Of a stretch of 12,737 nt of DNA, positions 1 through 6,154 are shown one piece after another; positions within the stretch are counted from its first letter, which is position 1; every line of letters begins with the position of its first letter. This stretch comes from an uncultured Dialister sp. (lineage in GTDB: Bacteria; Bacillota; Negativicutes; Veillonellales; Dialisteraceae): positions 1 through 12,737 of the forward strand of contig CAKPUX010000057.1 in assembly GCA_934193095.1 (NCBI GenBank), in the 5' to 3' direction. The position numbers were made by a program, and so were the translations under genes. The notes beneath the pieces are model-generated. The model was not told the DNA's origin and ran no database searches. It was given only the letters and a program-made list of their open reading frames with translations.

Positions 1-50
1 CGCAGGATGGATATGCCCCGCAGGGGCATCCTTCTACGTAGCGGATAACG
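1..50 (+). repeat. Partial copy of the three-hairpin repeat, cut by the window start
   Basis: This is the 3' half of a repeat unit. It starts with the conserved CGCAGGATGG segment, followed by a perfect hairpin with arms ATGCCCC (13-19) and GGGGCAT (23-29) around GCA. The hairpin occupies the place of GTGCCTC/GAGGCAC in the full units at 3931-4140, then comes a diverged CGTAGCGG tail. Both arms differ from the full-unit version in matching ways, so pairing is kept. The 5' part lies outside the window. Confidence 0.6.
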
Positions 51-239
51 TACTATTGGCTGGGATCGTCTCACATGTATGGTGTCAGATCCTTCGGCTC
101 AGTCCCCACCTGTTCTGGCTGGGGCTTTTCACACATAGGGCGTTTTCTCTCCGTTCAGGATGACGATACGGGGGAGCGGAAGGGTTTTCATCTGGGAGAT
201 ACGTTGCGTGTTTTGGAACTAGCGGTGTTATATACGATA
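51..239. other. Gene-free stretch with repeat-like debris
   Basis: No reading frame here looks like a protein: the 72-codon frame starting at 75 has no recognisable motif and runs into the repeat at 240. Positions 156-180 (GGATGACGATAC followed by a G-run and GAGCGGA) resemble 484-509, so this looks like a second end of the inverted-repeat element at 334-492. A weak hairpin with CCCC/GGGG arms lies around 98-127, followed by four T. Nothing else is assignable. Confidence 0.35.
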
Positions 240-321
240 CGAGTAGGCCCTTGGAGAAGGGCCGCGCCGAAGGCGCAGGATGGATCCACGTAGCGGTGTG
301 AAAAACTATGTGAGACTACCC
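240..321 (+). repeat. Short-form (two-hairpin) repeat unit
   Basis: The unit begins CGAGTAGGCCC. Hairpin 1 has GGCCCTT and AAGGGCC around GGAG, and hairpin 2 has GCGCC and GGCGC around GAA. The third hairpin of the full unit is missing: GGATGGATCC joins directly to the CGTAGCGG-type tail, which ends in TATGTGAGACTACC. The same shortened layout occurs at 10578-10677. Confidence 0.75.
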
Positions 322-333
322 GTTTCCCTTAAA

Positions 334-492
334 CGTCATCCCGACCGAAGTGAAGGGATCTTTCCTGCAGACCGGTAAACCGTGGGTGAGGGAAAGGCGA
401 AAAAGGAAGCACCAAGGTGTTGTTTGAGTGAGGGCGCATTTGTACATATGGCGGCAGTGCAATAAAGATCGAGGGCTGCGCTCGGGATGACG
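334..492. repeat. Inverted-repeat pair with CGTCATCCCGA ends
   Basis: The left arm 334-363 begins CGTCATCCCGACCGAAG and ends GGGATCTTT. The right arm 464-492 reads, on the minus strand, CGTCATCCCGAGCGCAG and ends GATCTTT. The arms match at most positions and enclose about 100 bp with no open frame of interest. Segments opening CGTCATCC are common dispersed repeats in bacterial genomes. It could be a small non-autonomous element or two independent copies in opposite orientation. No target duplication is evident. Confidence 0.5.
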
Positions 493-520
493 GTACTTGG
501 GGAGCGGATAGATTCACAAG

Positions 521-540
521 GGCGGCTTCGCCGCCTTTTT
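521..540 (+). terminator. Rho-independent terminator-like hairpin
   Basis: A perfect 6-bp stem GGCGGC/GCCGCC (521-526 and 530-535) with a TTC loop is followed by five T (536-540). No + strand gene precedes it inside the window, so it may end a transcript from a gene to the left or belong to the repeat DNA around it. Confidence 0.5.
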
Positions 541-581
541 AGAAGGATGGTATTCCCGTATCGCAGCCTTCCTCTCTAGGA

Positions 582-891
582 TAATGCCATTAAGTTAAGC
601 GACAGAACGTTCTTGGCTCCCCATCGGGGGAGCTGCCCGAAGGGCTGAGGGGGCTACGCAGCGGTATTGCATGAAAGTGTTGGAATATCGATAGCATCGG
701 ACTATTTAACATAGCAAGCTAAACCGTTAGCATGCCCCATCTCGCTGCACTCGAAATGGCGTCTCACTGGATTTTAGCGTCGCTTCACTCCTAAAAATCC
801 GGTTCGCTTGCACATATTGCCTTCGGCACTTCCCCCGAAGGGGGAAGCAAGAAGTTACGTAGCTAATGATTTCCTTAACTTAATAGCATTA
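582..891. mobile_element. MITE-like element with about 80-bp imperfect inverted arms
   Basis: The outer ends are near-perfect inverted repeats: TAATGCCATTAAGTTAAG at 582-599, and 874-891 reads TAATGCTATTAAGTTAAG on the minus strand (17 of 18). Similarity continues inward: on the left a CTTGGCTCCCC/GGGGGAGC hairpin followed by TGCCCGAAGGG; on the right, read in reverse, a CTTGCTTCCCCC/GGGGGAAG hairpin (829-847) followed by TGCCGAAGGC. The centre has a further hairpin GGATTTTAG/CTAAAAATCC (769-777 and 791-800). There is no transposase frame and no clear target-site duplication. The best reading is a non-autonomous element, old enough for the arms to have diverged. Confidence 0.55.
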
Positions 892-893
892 CC

Positions 894-1008
894 CATGCGG
901 GGAAGGCTTGTTAGGAATAGGTGATGGTATGGAGGTCTCTCCCTCCAAGCCTTGCATGTGATCAGGATCTTTCTAAAAAAGCATCAGCCTTTATGGCGGG
1001 TGCTTTTT
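894..1008 (+). ncRNA. Candidate structured RNA ending in a terminator hairpin
   Basis: Two stacked helices, CATGC (894-898) with GCATG (954-958) and AAGGCTTG (903-910) with CAAGCCTT (946-953), enclose an inner GGAG/CTCC hairpin. An intrinsic terminator at 976-1008 follows after a short linker. A fold plus terminator of about 115 nt without a frame fits a small RNA or a leader, but I recognise no known family (no T-box, 4.5S/SRP, 6S or TPP riboswitch core) and see no strong promoter, so this is structural inference only. Confidence 0.25.
976..1008 (+). terminator. Terminator-like hairpin
   Basis: AAAAAGCA (976-983) pairs with TGCTTTTT (1001-1008), with an inner GCC/GGC pairing (987-989 with 995-997) and a T-run at the 3' side. 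The A-run on the left arm makes it potentially active in both directions. Confidence 0.45.
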
Positions 1009-1097
1009 CTGCGAGCGGGCGATGTCCTCCCGTTTCGTTCTTGCTGTGGGATTTCATCCGTGTTTCTCTAGCTTTTTCATCCATTGTTGTATACAAT

Positions 1098-1123
1098 AAA
1101 AGCAGTGAATGCCACTGCTTTTT
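1098..1123. terminator. Bidirectional terminator-like hairpin upstream of the DUF2157 gene
   Basis: A perfect 10-bp stem AAAAGCAGTG/CACTGCTTTT (1098-1107 and 1113-1122) has a 5-nt loop AATGC, with T- and A-runs on its two sides. It lies 54 bp before the next start codon, so it either insulates that gene from upstream transcription or acts as an attenuator. The palindrome TTGTATACAA (1087-1096) abuts it. Confidence 0.5.
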
Positions 1124-1176
1124 CTGGCGCGGCATTTTGATTTTATGATAAAAAGTCCGATCGTAGGAGTGATAGT

Positions 1177-2655
1177 ATGACAAACAGGCACTGGCTGAAG
1201 CGCGAGGTGCCCGCATGGGTGAAAGAGAAGCTCATCAGTGAAGAAGAGGGGAAGGCGCTGCTGGCCCGATACCGGAAGGGGAAACCGGGGCCGTACAAGG
1301 AGGCCTTCTTTGTGATGGCGCTGGTCTGCCTTTTGGGCGGACTGGGATTTTTGGGAGCAGGGCTGTGGAATGGGCTCACGCAGGATGAGCGGTTTCTGCT
1401 GGCACTCGTTCCTTTGCTGGTCTCGCTTCTCTCGGTGGCCACCATGGTGCTGCTGGATCGGAGGATCCCGGATGATCCGGTCGCAGTGAAAGGGACAGCG
1501 ATGCCCTTTGGTGCATCGGGGGTGCTCGATGAGGTGTCAGACTCGGCAGGGAGTCTGGAAAGAGCGCAGCGCATCGGCAAAAAGGCGCAGCTCTGGGGAG
1601 CACTCATGGAAGAGGAGCATCTGGAGCCTGCGAAGACGTGGCATCACCGTATGCCAGTCTTCCTGCGCGAGTCGGCTGCTGCCTTCCATGGTGTGAGCAT
1701 TCTCGCTGCTTTCTGGATGGTGGCGGATTCTTTCAAGCTGACGGATGATCTCTACGTGGGTCTTTCGCTTTGCGGTTTGCTGCTTTTGGTGCTGACGCTC
1801 GTGACAAGCTCGGCGGCGTCCGGCATCTTGTATATGATCGTGTCCGTGGGGATCTTCTATACGGCACCGGTGCGCGGCTGGCCGGAGTTTCTTTCGTGGT
1901 TTTACATGCTGACGGCGCTCGTGATGCTGGCGCATCTGCTGCGGGAGCGTCGTGACCGCGCGGTCGTGTGCTTCTCCTGGGTCTGGGCGGTCGGCATTCT
2001 CCTTTTGATCTTCTGGTCGGCGGGAAATATGCTGTGGCAGACGCTTTTCTTCTCTCTCGCAGCGTCGCTCACATGGATGGCGGGCGGAGCTTTCCGCTCA
2101 TATGGCGTAGGCGCGGCAGCGCTCCGTTTCTTCGGTGGGATCGCGGTCTTTGCGGTGCTGCTCGAAGGCTCGTATGGGGCAGTCTGGGCAGATGTGTCGG
2201 GGAGCTACGCACTGTGGATCCTTTTCCTGCTCTTCCTTGCTGCGGATGCGGTGCTTATCGTGCGTATGGCGGTCAAGAAGGAGTGGCTCTCGATCCTTGC
2301 GGGGCTTACGCCTTTCATCATGGCGGTCTCGGCGATGATCGCGATCTTTGAATCCTCCGGGGCGCTCTCTGCGACGGTGGTCTCTATTTTCTGCGCGATC
2401 CTTTCGGTCGCAGTCATTGCCCGCGGCGTGCAGATGGATCGTCCGATGCAGCGCTGGGGCGGTGTCGCGCTCCTGGCGGCGGACGGCGTGATCCGTGTGA
2501 TGGATTCCGCACTGTCGCTCTCTGAGCGCGGGCTCTTTTTCCTGATGGTCGGATTGCTCTCCGGCGCAGTCTGCTTCCTGCTGTACCTGCCTGCGAAGAG
2601 AAAACAAAAAGTGGTTCCCTCAGAGGAAGAAACGGAGGACGACCATGCTGAATAA
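1177..2655 (+). CDS. DUF2157-type polytopic membrane protein
   Basis: A 492-residue protein. The N-terminal segment (about 1-35) carries the DUF2157-like pattern: a hydrophilic helix with LISEEEGKALLARY at 19-32. It is followed by about twelve hydrophobic spans from residue 43 to 471 (for example 43-63, 72-93, 165-185, 190-210, 343-363, 450-471), with a hydrophilic loop at 94-160 and an acidic C-terminal tail. The start ATG has AGGAG at 1165-1169. A TATGAT hexamer at 1144-1149 could be a -10 box but has no good -35. The last 11 bp overlap the next gene, which encodes a GDYXXLXY-type protein. DUF2157 membrane proteins and GDYXXLXY proteins are often encoded side by side, and the molecular role of neither is known. 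Location is the inner membrane. The family call is from pattern memory. Confidence 0.8.
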   Translation: MTNRHWLKREVPAWVKEKLISEEEGKALLARYRKGKPGPYKEAFFVMALVCLLGGLGFLGAGLWNGLTQDERFLLALVPLLVSLLSVATMVLLDRRIPDDPVAVKGTAMPFGASGVLDEVSDSAGSLERAQRIGKKAQLWGALMEEEHLEPAKTWHHRMPVFLRESAAAFHGVSILAAFWMVADSFKLTDDLYVGLSLCGLLLLVLTLVTSSAASGILYMIVSVGIFYTAPVRGWPEFLSWFYMLTALVMLAHLLRERRDRAVVCFSWVWAVGILLLIFWSAGNMLWQTLFFSLAASLTWMAGGAFRSYGVGAAALRFFGGIAVFAVLLEGSYGAVWADVSGSYALWILFLLFLAADAVLIVRMAVKKEWLSILAGLTPFIMAVSAMIAIFESSGALSATVVSIFCAILSVAVIARGVQMDRPMQRWGGVALLAADGVIRVMDSALSLSERGLFFLMVGLLSGAVCFLLYLPAKRKQKVVPSEEETEDDHAE

Positions 2656-3319
2656 GAAGCTGTCTCTCATTCTCCTTGCGGCGGCGGCAGTCGTAGAGCT
2701 TACGAGCCTTGTCTGGATCCGCGGCGAATATCGCAGTACGATGATCGATGGGGCAGAGTATCAGGTCCCTGCGGCGATCGATTTCAAGGGGGATTTCTAT
2801 GAAAGAAATTATCTTCCCGTGACAGTGCCTCTCACCGAAGCCCCGTGGCACGGGGAGAAAGCACCGGAGAAGGGAGCGGAGATCTACCTCACGCTGACCA
2901 GAAATGCCGATGGCATGATGGAGATCACCGGGGCGCAGGATACCCGTCCCGGCGGGGACTATCTCATCACTCGCGTACTGTCGTACATCGACGGCACCGT
3001 GCATTTCCATTTCCCTGCCGACAGGATGTACATGTCGCCTGAGCAGCTCGCCAAGCTCTCGATCGTCGAGCTCTCCGAACGCGTACAGGTGAAGAATGAG
3101 CAAAAGAAGACCACGGAGACTCATAGGAAAAATGAGCTCTCGGCACTGATCCATATCAAGGATGGCCGCGCAGTCATTGCGAAGGTCCTCGCCAATGGTT
3201 CGCCCGTCGAGCAGACCTTCACCACGGTCGGAAAAAATATCAATGTGACCTATGCGAAAAGCGCTAAAGAAAGAGATCAGTATAGTACGAGGATCAATAA
3301 AGAAGAGAAACCGGAGTGA
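2645..3319 (+). CDS. GDYXXLXY-type membrane-anchored protein
   Basis: A 224-residue protein with one N-terminal hydrophobic span (about 6-25), so probably anchored in the inner membrane with the rest outside the cytoplasm. The family signature appears in divergent form as GDFYERNY (49-56), after a DF pair as is typical. Further family-like parts are the block around FPADRMYMSPEQLAKL (123-138) and the C-terminal IKDGRAVIAKVLANG (171-185). The start is set by GGAGG at 2634-2638, inside the end of the upstream gene, and the 11-bp overlap points to translational coupling with the DUF2157 protein. Function of the family is unknown. The very basic/acidic C-terminus (residues 202-224) is not conserved in any family I know. 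Confidence 0.75.
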   Translation: MLNKKLSLILLAAAAVVELTSLVWIRGEYRSTMIDGAEYQVPAAIDFKGDFYERNYLPVTVPLTEAPWHGEKAPEKGAEIYLTLTRNADGMMEITGAQDTRPGGDYLITRVLSYIDGTVHFHFPADRMYMSPEQLAKLSIVELSERVQVKNEQKKTTETHRKNELSALIHIKDGRAVIAKVLANGSPVEQTFTTVGKNINVTYAKSAKERDQYSTRINKEEKPE

Positions 3320-3429
3320 GACTGAGAGACATTAGACTTCAGACTCATGCTTTCGGACTTGGCGGGCGCTCGGTCTATCGTCTTCTCGTCTTCGAGTCTC
3401 ATTTATGATCATTACCAAGGAGGCCATCT

Positions 3430-3900
3430 ATGTACATCATCCTTATGCGTCACGGCGAAGCAGAGCCGGAGACAGAAGATATCGCCAATAAAAATCGTTC
3501 CCTGACGCCGAAGGGCATGCGTCAGGCACGAAAAAGTGCGCGCATCCTCAGTAAATTTCTGAAGGACAATCCCATCCGTATCTTTACCAGCCCCTACCAG
3601 CGCACGCGCCAGACGGCGGGGATCCTCGCGGAAGAGTGCTTTGCCGAGGAGATCCATACCGCGGAAGAGCTTCTCTCCTCGAACTGGCAGATGGTGCTGA
3701 ATCATCTGATCTCTGACGGCAGTCCCATCGCGCTCGTATCCCACCATCCCTTCCTGCAGTCCTACCTGCTCTCCTCCTGTAGTGCGGCAGTGAAATTTGA
3801 CCTCGCCGGTATCGCTGTCATCGATTACGACCTCCGCTGGCGGCAGGGGAAACTCGTCGGCTACTTTACACCGTCGCTGAAACTGATGAAGAAAGAGTGA
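3430..3900 (+). CDS. sixA: SixA-like phosphohistidine phosphatase (histidine phosphatase superfamily)
   Basis: A 156-residue protein, the usual length for SixA. The catalytic RHG motif is at residues 7-9 (LMRHGEAEP), with H8 as the phospho-accepting histidine. LTPKGMRQA (25-33) and SPYQRTRQTA (54-63) are the usual SixA-type blocks, and VSHHP (103-107) gives the second catalytic histidine. There is no signal peptide, so it is cytosolic. SixA removes phosphate from phosphohistidine, in E. coli from ArcB and from the PTS protein NPr. No two-component or PTS gene lies nearby, so the substrate here is unknown. A strong AAGGAGG at 3417-3423 fixes the start. It stands 110 bp after the GDYXXLXY gene and could share its transcript. 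A repeat array begins 30 bp after its stop. Confidence 0.85.
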   Translation: MYIILMRHGEAEPETEDIANKNRSLTPKGMRQARKSARILSKFLKDNPIRIFTSPYQRTRQTAGILAEECFAEEIHTAEELLSSNWQMVLNHLISDGSPIALVSHHPFLQSYLLSSCSAAVKFDLAGIAVIDYDLRWRQGKLVGYFTPSLKLMKKE

Positions 3901-3930
3901 CTGGTGACTAGGGACTAGAATATTCCTCCC

Positions 3931-4180
3931 GCGCGTAGGCCCTTGGAGAAGGGCCGCGCCAAAGGCGCAGGATAGAGTGCCTCGAAGAGGCACAATTCGC
4001 CGCAGCGGCATGAAAGCCCATGTGAGATAATCCCCTCGAGTAGGCCCTTGGAGAAGGGCCGCGCCAAAGGCGCAGGATGGAGTGCCTCGAAGAGGCACAA
4101 TTCGCAGTAACGGCATGAAAGTCCATGTGAGATAATCCCCGCGAATAGGCCCTTCTCCAAGGGCGAACGCGTCTGATGAT
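3931..4180 (+). repeat. Tandem array of two full 105-bp units plus a third partial unit
   Basis: Units start at 3931 and 4036, with a truncated third at 4141; the TAGGCCC anchors at 3936, 4041 and 4146 give a period of exactly 105. Unit 1 has hairpin 1 GGCCCTT/AAGGGCC (3938-3944 and 3949-3955), hairpin 2 GCGCC/GGCGC (3956-3960 and 3964-3968) and hairpin 3 GTGCCTC/GAGGCAC (3977-3983 and 3987-3993). An unstructured tail ends GTGAGATAATCCCC. In the third unit the hairpin-1 loop is reversed (CTCC instead of GGAG) and the remainder matches the end of the inverted copy at 12232-12265. The rest of the gap up to 4318 holds only a degraded AGCAGGATAT/CAGCGGCGTGAAAA fragment (about 4221-4250) and a GGCGAGCTCGCC palindrome (4253-4264). 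No gene is supported here. Confidence 0.9.
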
Positions 4181-4318
4181 AGTCGCATATTGCAGGTAAG
4201 CGGATTGGCATGATAACGGAGCAGGATATCCTATGCAGCGGCGTGAAAAATGAGGCGAGCTCGCCGCTGATTGCGGATCGCCCACGGCCAACAGCACACT
4301 ATTTCCAAGGAGGTACCT

Positions 4319-5128
4319 ATGAAAAAATTACTCACCATCGCAGGCTCCGACTCCTTCGGCGGAGCCGGTATCCAAGCAGACCTGAAGACCTTTGCCGCCC
4401 TCGGCACCTACGGCATGAGCTGCATCTGCGCCCTGACAGCGCAGAATACGAAGGGGGTCAGCATGGTCGTGAATACTCCGATCTCCTTGGTCAAAGCCCA
4501 GCTCGAAGCCATCTACGACGACATAGCACCTGACGCCGTCAAGACAGGCATGCTAGGGACAGCTGCCATCGTGGATACGGTTTCTGATTTCCTTGGAAAT
4601 CACCGAAGCGCACCTCTCATCGTTGACCCTGTCATGGTCGCCACCAGCGGAGACAAACTGCTCGAAGATGATGCCATCGCACTCTATAAAGAAAAGCTCA
4701 TCCCCCTGGCGGTACTCATCACGCCGAACATCCCCGAAGTCGAGGTCCTCTCCGGCATATCCATCACGAGCGAGCAGGACCGCCGAAAAGCGGCTGAAAT
4801 ACTCATGACCTTCGGGTGCGAAGCCGTCCTCATCAAGGGCGGACATCACATCATGGACGCCGATGACCTTCTCTATGACGGCAAAGACTTCATCGCCTAC
4901 CCCGGAGAGCGCATTGATACGAAAAATACCCACGGCACAGGCTGCACCCTTTCAAGCGCCATCGCGGCAAGCCTTGCCAAAGGTCTTCCGCTCGAAGGTG
5001 CAATAGAGGCCGCCAAGGACTACCTCACCGGCGCCATCGCGCGTGCGAAGACAGACTCCGTCGGTCACGGCCATGGTCCCGTTCATCATTTCTGGTTTTA
5101 TGGAGATACATGGGGGAGGATGAAATGA
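4319..5128 (+). CDS. thiD: Hydroxymethylpyrimidine/phosphomethylpyrimidine kinase ThiD
   Basis: A 269-residue cytosolic ribokinase-fold enzyme that phosphorylates HMP and HMP-P for thiamine synthesis. Seen blocks: AGSDSFGGAGIQADLKTFAA at 8-27 (substrate/phosphate site; the usual second serine of SDSSGG is phenylalanine), VDPVMVATSG, TPNIPEVEVL, LIKGGH and the anion-hole/catalytic block NTHGTGCTLSSAIAA, which contains the base Asp/Cys region typical of ThiD/PdxK2. A related pyridoxal kinase activity cannot be excluded from sequence alone. The start at 4319 has AAGGAGG at 4307-4313; an upstream in-frame ATG at 4271 lacks one and would add 16 repeat-adjacent residues. No TPP riboswitch core is visible in the preceding 400 bp. 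The stop overlaps the next start as ATGA. Confidence 0.92.
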   Translation: MKKLLTIAGSDSFGGAGIQADLKTFAALGTYGMSCICALTAQNTKGVSMVVNTPISLVKAQLEAIYDDIAPDAVKTGMLGTAAIVDTVSDFLGNHRSAPLIVDPVMVATSGDKLLEDDAIALYKEKLIPLAVLITPNIPEVEVLSGISITSEQDRRKAAEILMTFGCEAVLIKGGHHIMDADDLLYDGKDFIAYPGERIDTKNTHGTGCTLSSAIAASLAKGLPLEGAIEAAKDYLTGAIARAKTDSVGHGHGPVHHFWFYGDTWGRMK

Positions 5129-5706
5129 GCTATCCCTTCTTTGCCTACATGTCGCGTCTGAAATATATCGCCCGCTGGGGTCTCATGCGCAGCACCATCC
5201 CCGAGAATGACGCCGAGCACACTCTCCAGACTGCCATGATCGCCCACGCCCTCGCCCTCATCCGGCAAGACATCTTCCATGAGCCGACAGATCCCGAGCA
5301 CTGCGCCATGCTCGCCCTCTACCATGATGCAAGCGAAGTCTTCACCGGCGATCTCCCGACACCTGTGAAATACTTCACCCCCGGTCTCCACGAAAAGTAT
5401 GAGGAGATCGAGACAGAAGCCAGGAAGAAACTCCTTGCGACACTCCCCGAAGAACTGCAGGAAAGCTACGCATCCTATCTCGTCACCCTTGAGCAGGATC
5501 CCCTCTGGCCCCTTGCCAAAGCCGCCGATACCCTCTCCGCCTTCCTTAAATGCGCCGAAGAAGTCCGCGATGGAAATCCGGAATTTCAAGAAGCCTATCG
5601 CACGACACGAAAAAAACTCGAAGACCTTCATATGAAAGAGGTCGACTGGTTTCTCGCTCGTTTCGCTAAGAGTTTCGAGAAGACGCTGGATCAACTGAAT
5701 CAGTAA
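5125..5706 (+). CDS. yfbR: YfbR-like HD-domain 5'-deoxynucleotidase
   Basis: A 193-residue protein very similar in layout to E. coli YfbR, which dephosphorylates deoxyribonucleoside 5'-monophosphates. Seen: RLKYIARW near the N-terminus (R17, W18), H32 in ENDAEHTLQ, the HD pair H67-D68 in YHDASEV, GDLPTPVKYF at 75-84, and the distal metal ligand D135 in KAADTLSAFLK. These are the metal and substrate residues of the family. The start is the ATG at 5125, with GGGGGAGGA just upstream (5112-5120), overlapping the thiD stop by 4 bp, so translation is probably coupled. An earlier in-frame ATG at 5110 is less likely because it lies ahead of that ribosome site. The protein is cytosolic and the gene is closed by a terminator. 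Confidence 0.9.
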   Translation: MSYPFFAYMSRLKYIARWGLMRSTIPENDAEHTLQTAMIAHALALIRQDIFHEPTDPEHCAMLALYHDASEVFTGDLPTPVKYFTPGLHEKYEEIETEARKKLLATLPEELQESYASYLVTLEQDPLWPLAKAADTLSAFLKCAEEVRDGNPEFQEAYRTTRKKLEDLHMKEVDWFLARFAKSFEKTLDQLNQ

Positions 5707-5737
5707 GAGCAGCCCCTTGCGGGCGGCTCTTTTTTTG
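5706..5737 (+). terminator. Rho-independent terminator after yfbR
   Basis: AGAGC.GCCC (from 5706) pairs with GGGC.GCTCT (ending 5730) across one internal mismatch, followed by seven T (5730-5736). It directly follows the stop codon of the thiD-yfbR pair and separates it from the exopolysaccharide cluster. Confidence 0.85.
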
Positions 5738-5749
5738 TTGTATGTTGTT

Positions 5750-5809
5750 AGGGAAATGCTGATTAAATCACAGGATCAAATCTGACAACGATTTAATCAG
5801 CGCTTCCCT
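5750..5809. repeat. 60-bp palindromic element with 20-bp arms
   Basis: The left arm AGGGAAATGCTGATTAAATC (5750-5769) and the right arm (5790-5809, read in reverse AGGGAAGCGCTGATTAAATC) agree at 18 of 20 positions around a 20-nt centre. The form resembles the joined ends of an insertion sequence or a minimal MITE. There is no T-run, so a terminator role is less likely. It sits between the terminator and the promoter region of the next cluster. Confidence 0.6.
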
Positions 5810-5870
5810 AGCTAACTCCGAATGGCAAATGTTCAACTAATGATATGGACATTCTTTGTCTAACTTGCTG

Positions 5871-5879
5871 TGCTATACT
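5871..5879 (+). promoter_or_regulatory. Possible extended -10 promoter upstream of the small ORF
   Basis: TGCTATACT matches an extended -10 box. No -35 hexamer is well spaced: TTGTCT at 5856 is only 12 bp away and TGGACA at 5846 is 22 bp away. A transcript would start near 5886 and could carry the 39-codon ORF at 5974. Confidence 0.3.
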
Positions 5880-5973
5880 AAGATTAGCGAAATCGTTAGA
5901 AATCAATGTAAAAAGTGAGTCAAAAAAGCGCATAATAAAATAGAACAAAGATTCTTATTTTCAGGGGGGGTAA

Positions 5974-6093
5974 ATGGTTAACAATATAGATTTCATCGAA
6001 TCAAATTGTGATTTACCCAAAATAGAGGAATTCTACAATTTGCTATGTTTTAAATTGAAACGTCCTTGTACGGATGCTATAATTAACATGTAA
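5974..6093 (+). CDS. 39-residue small protein or leader peptide of unknown function
   Basis: A 40-codon frame starting ATG at 5974 and ending TAA at 6091-6093, preceded by an unusually G-rich ribosome site AGGGGGGG (5963-5970). The product starts MVNNIDFIESNCDL and ends with RPCTDAIINM. It has two cysteines in its second half, no signal peptide and no membrane span, and predicted helix around KIEEFYNLLCFKL. Codon use is far more AT-rich than the neighbouring genes, suggesting a different origin. The cluster promoter -10 box lies inside its last codons. It could be a regulatory leader peptide, a genuine small protein, or the end of a decayed gene. I do not recognise a family. Confidence 0.4.
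   Translation: MVNNIDFIESNCDLPKIEEFYNLLCFKLKRPCTDAIINM
6055..6083 (+). promoter_or_regulatory. Strong sigma70-type promoter of the exopolysaccharide cluster
   Basis: A -35 TTGAAA (6055-6060), a 17-bp spacer, and a perfect -10 TATAAT (6078-6083) that also has the extended TG one base upstream (6075-6076). The predicted start is near 6090, giving a leader of about 65 nt before the phosphatase gene. No operator palindrome or ops/JUMPstart sequence is seen nearby. Confidence 0.75.
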
Positions 6094-6154
6094 TATTTCA
6101 TTTTTTTATTAACGATGTCCTATGGCGATTCCGTAAAAAACAAGGGGTAATTCT

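Noticed and set aside
921..1148. 75-codon + strand frame ahead of the DUF2157 gene
   Set aside because: It crosses two terminator-like hairpins, has no ribosome site, and its product shows no family features.
3931..4180. CRISPR array
   Set aside because: The 105-bp unit is repeated end to end with no unique spacers of constant length, and there are no cas genes.
3412..4297. Minus-strand frames of 258, 129 and 98 codons across the left array
   Set aside because: Same periodic artefact; the longest is also antisense to the well-supported SixA-like gene.
3901..4318. TPP riboswitch upstream of thiD
   Set aside because: No CTGAGA...GATCTGGATAAT-type core is present; the region is repeats and a short unstructured leader.
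5810..6154. ops/JUMPstart element for RfaH/LoaP-type antitermination
   Set aside because: No GGCGGTAGC-type sequence lies in the operon leader; the GCGGTATG in the repeat arrays is part of the unit tail and downstream of the genes.
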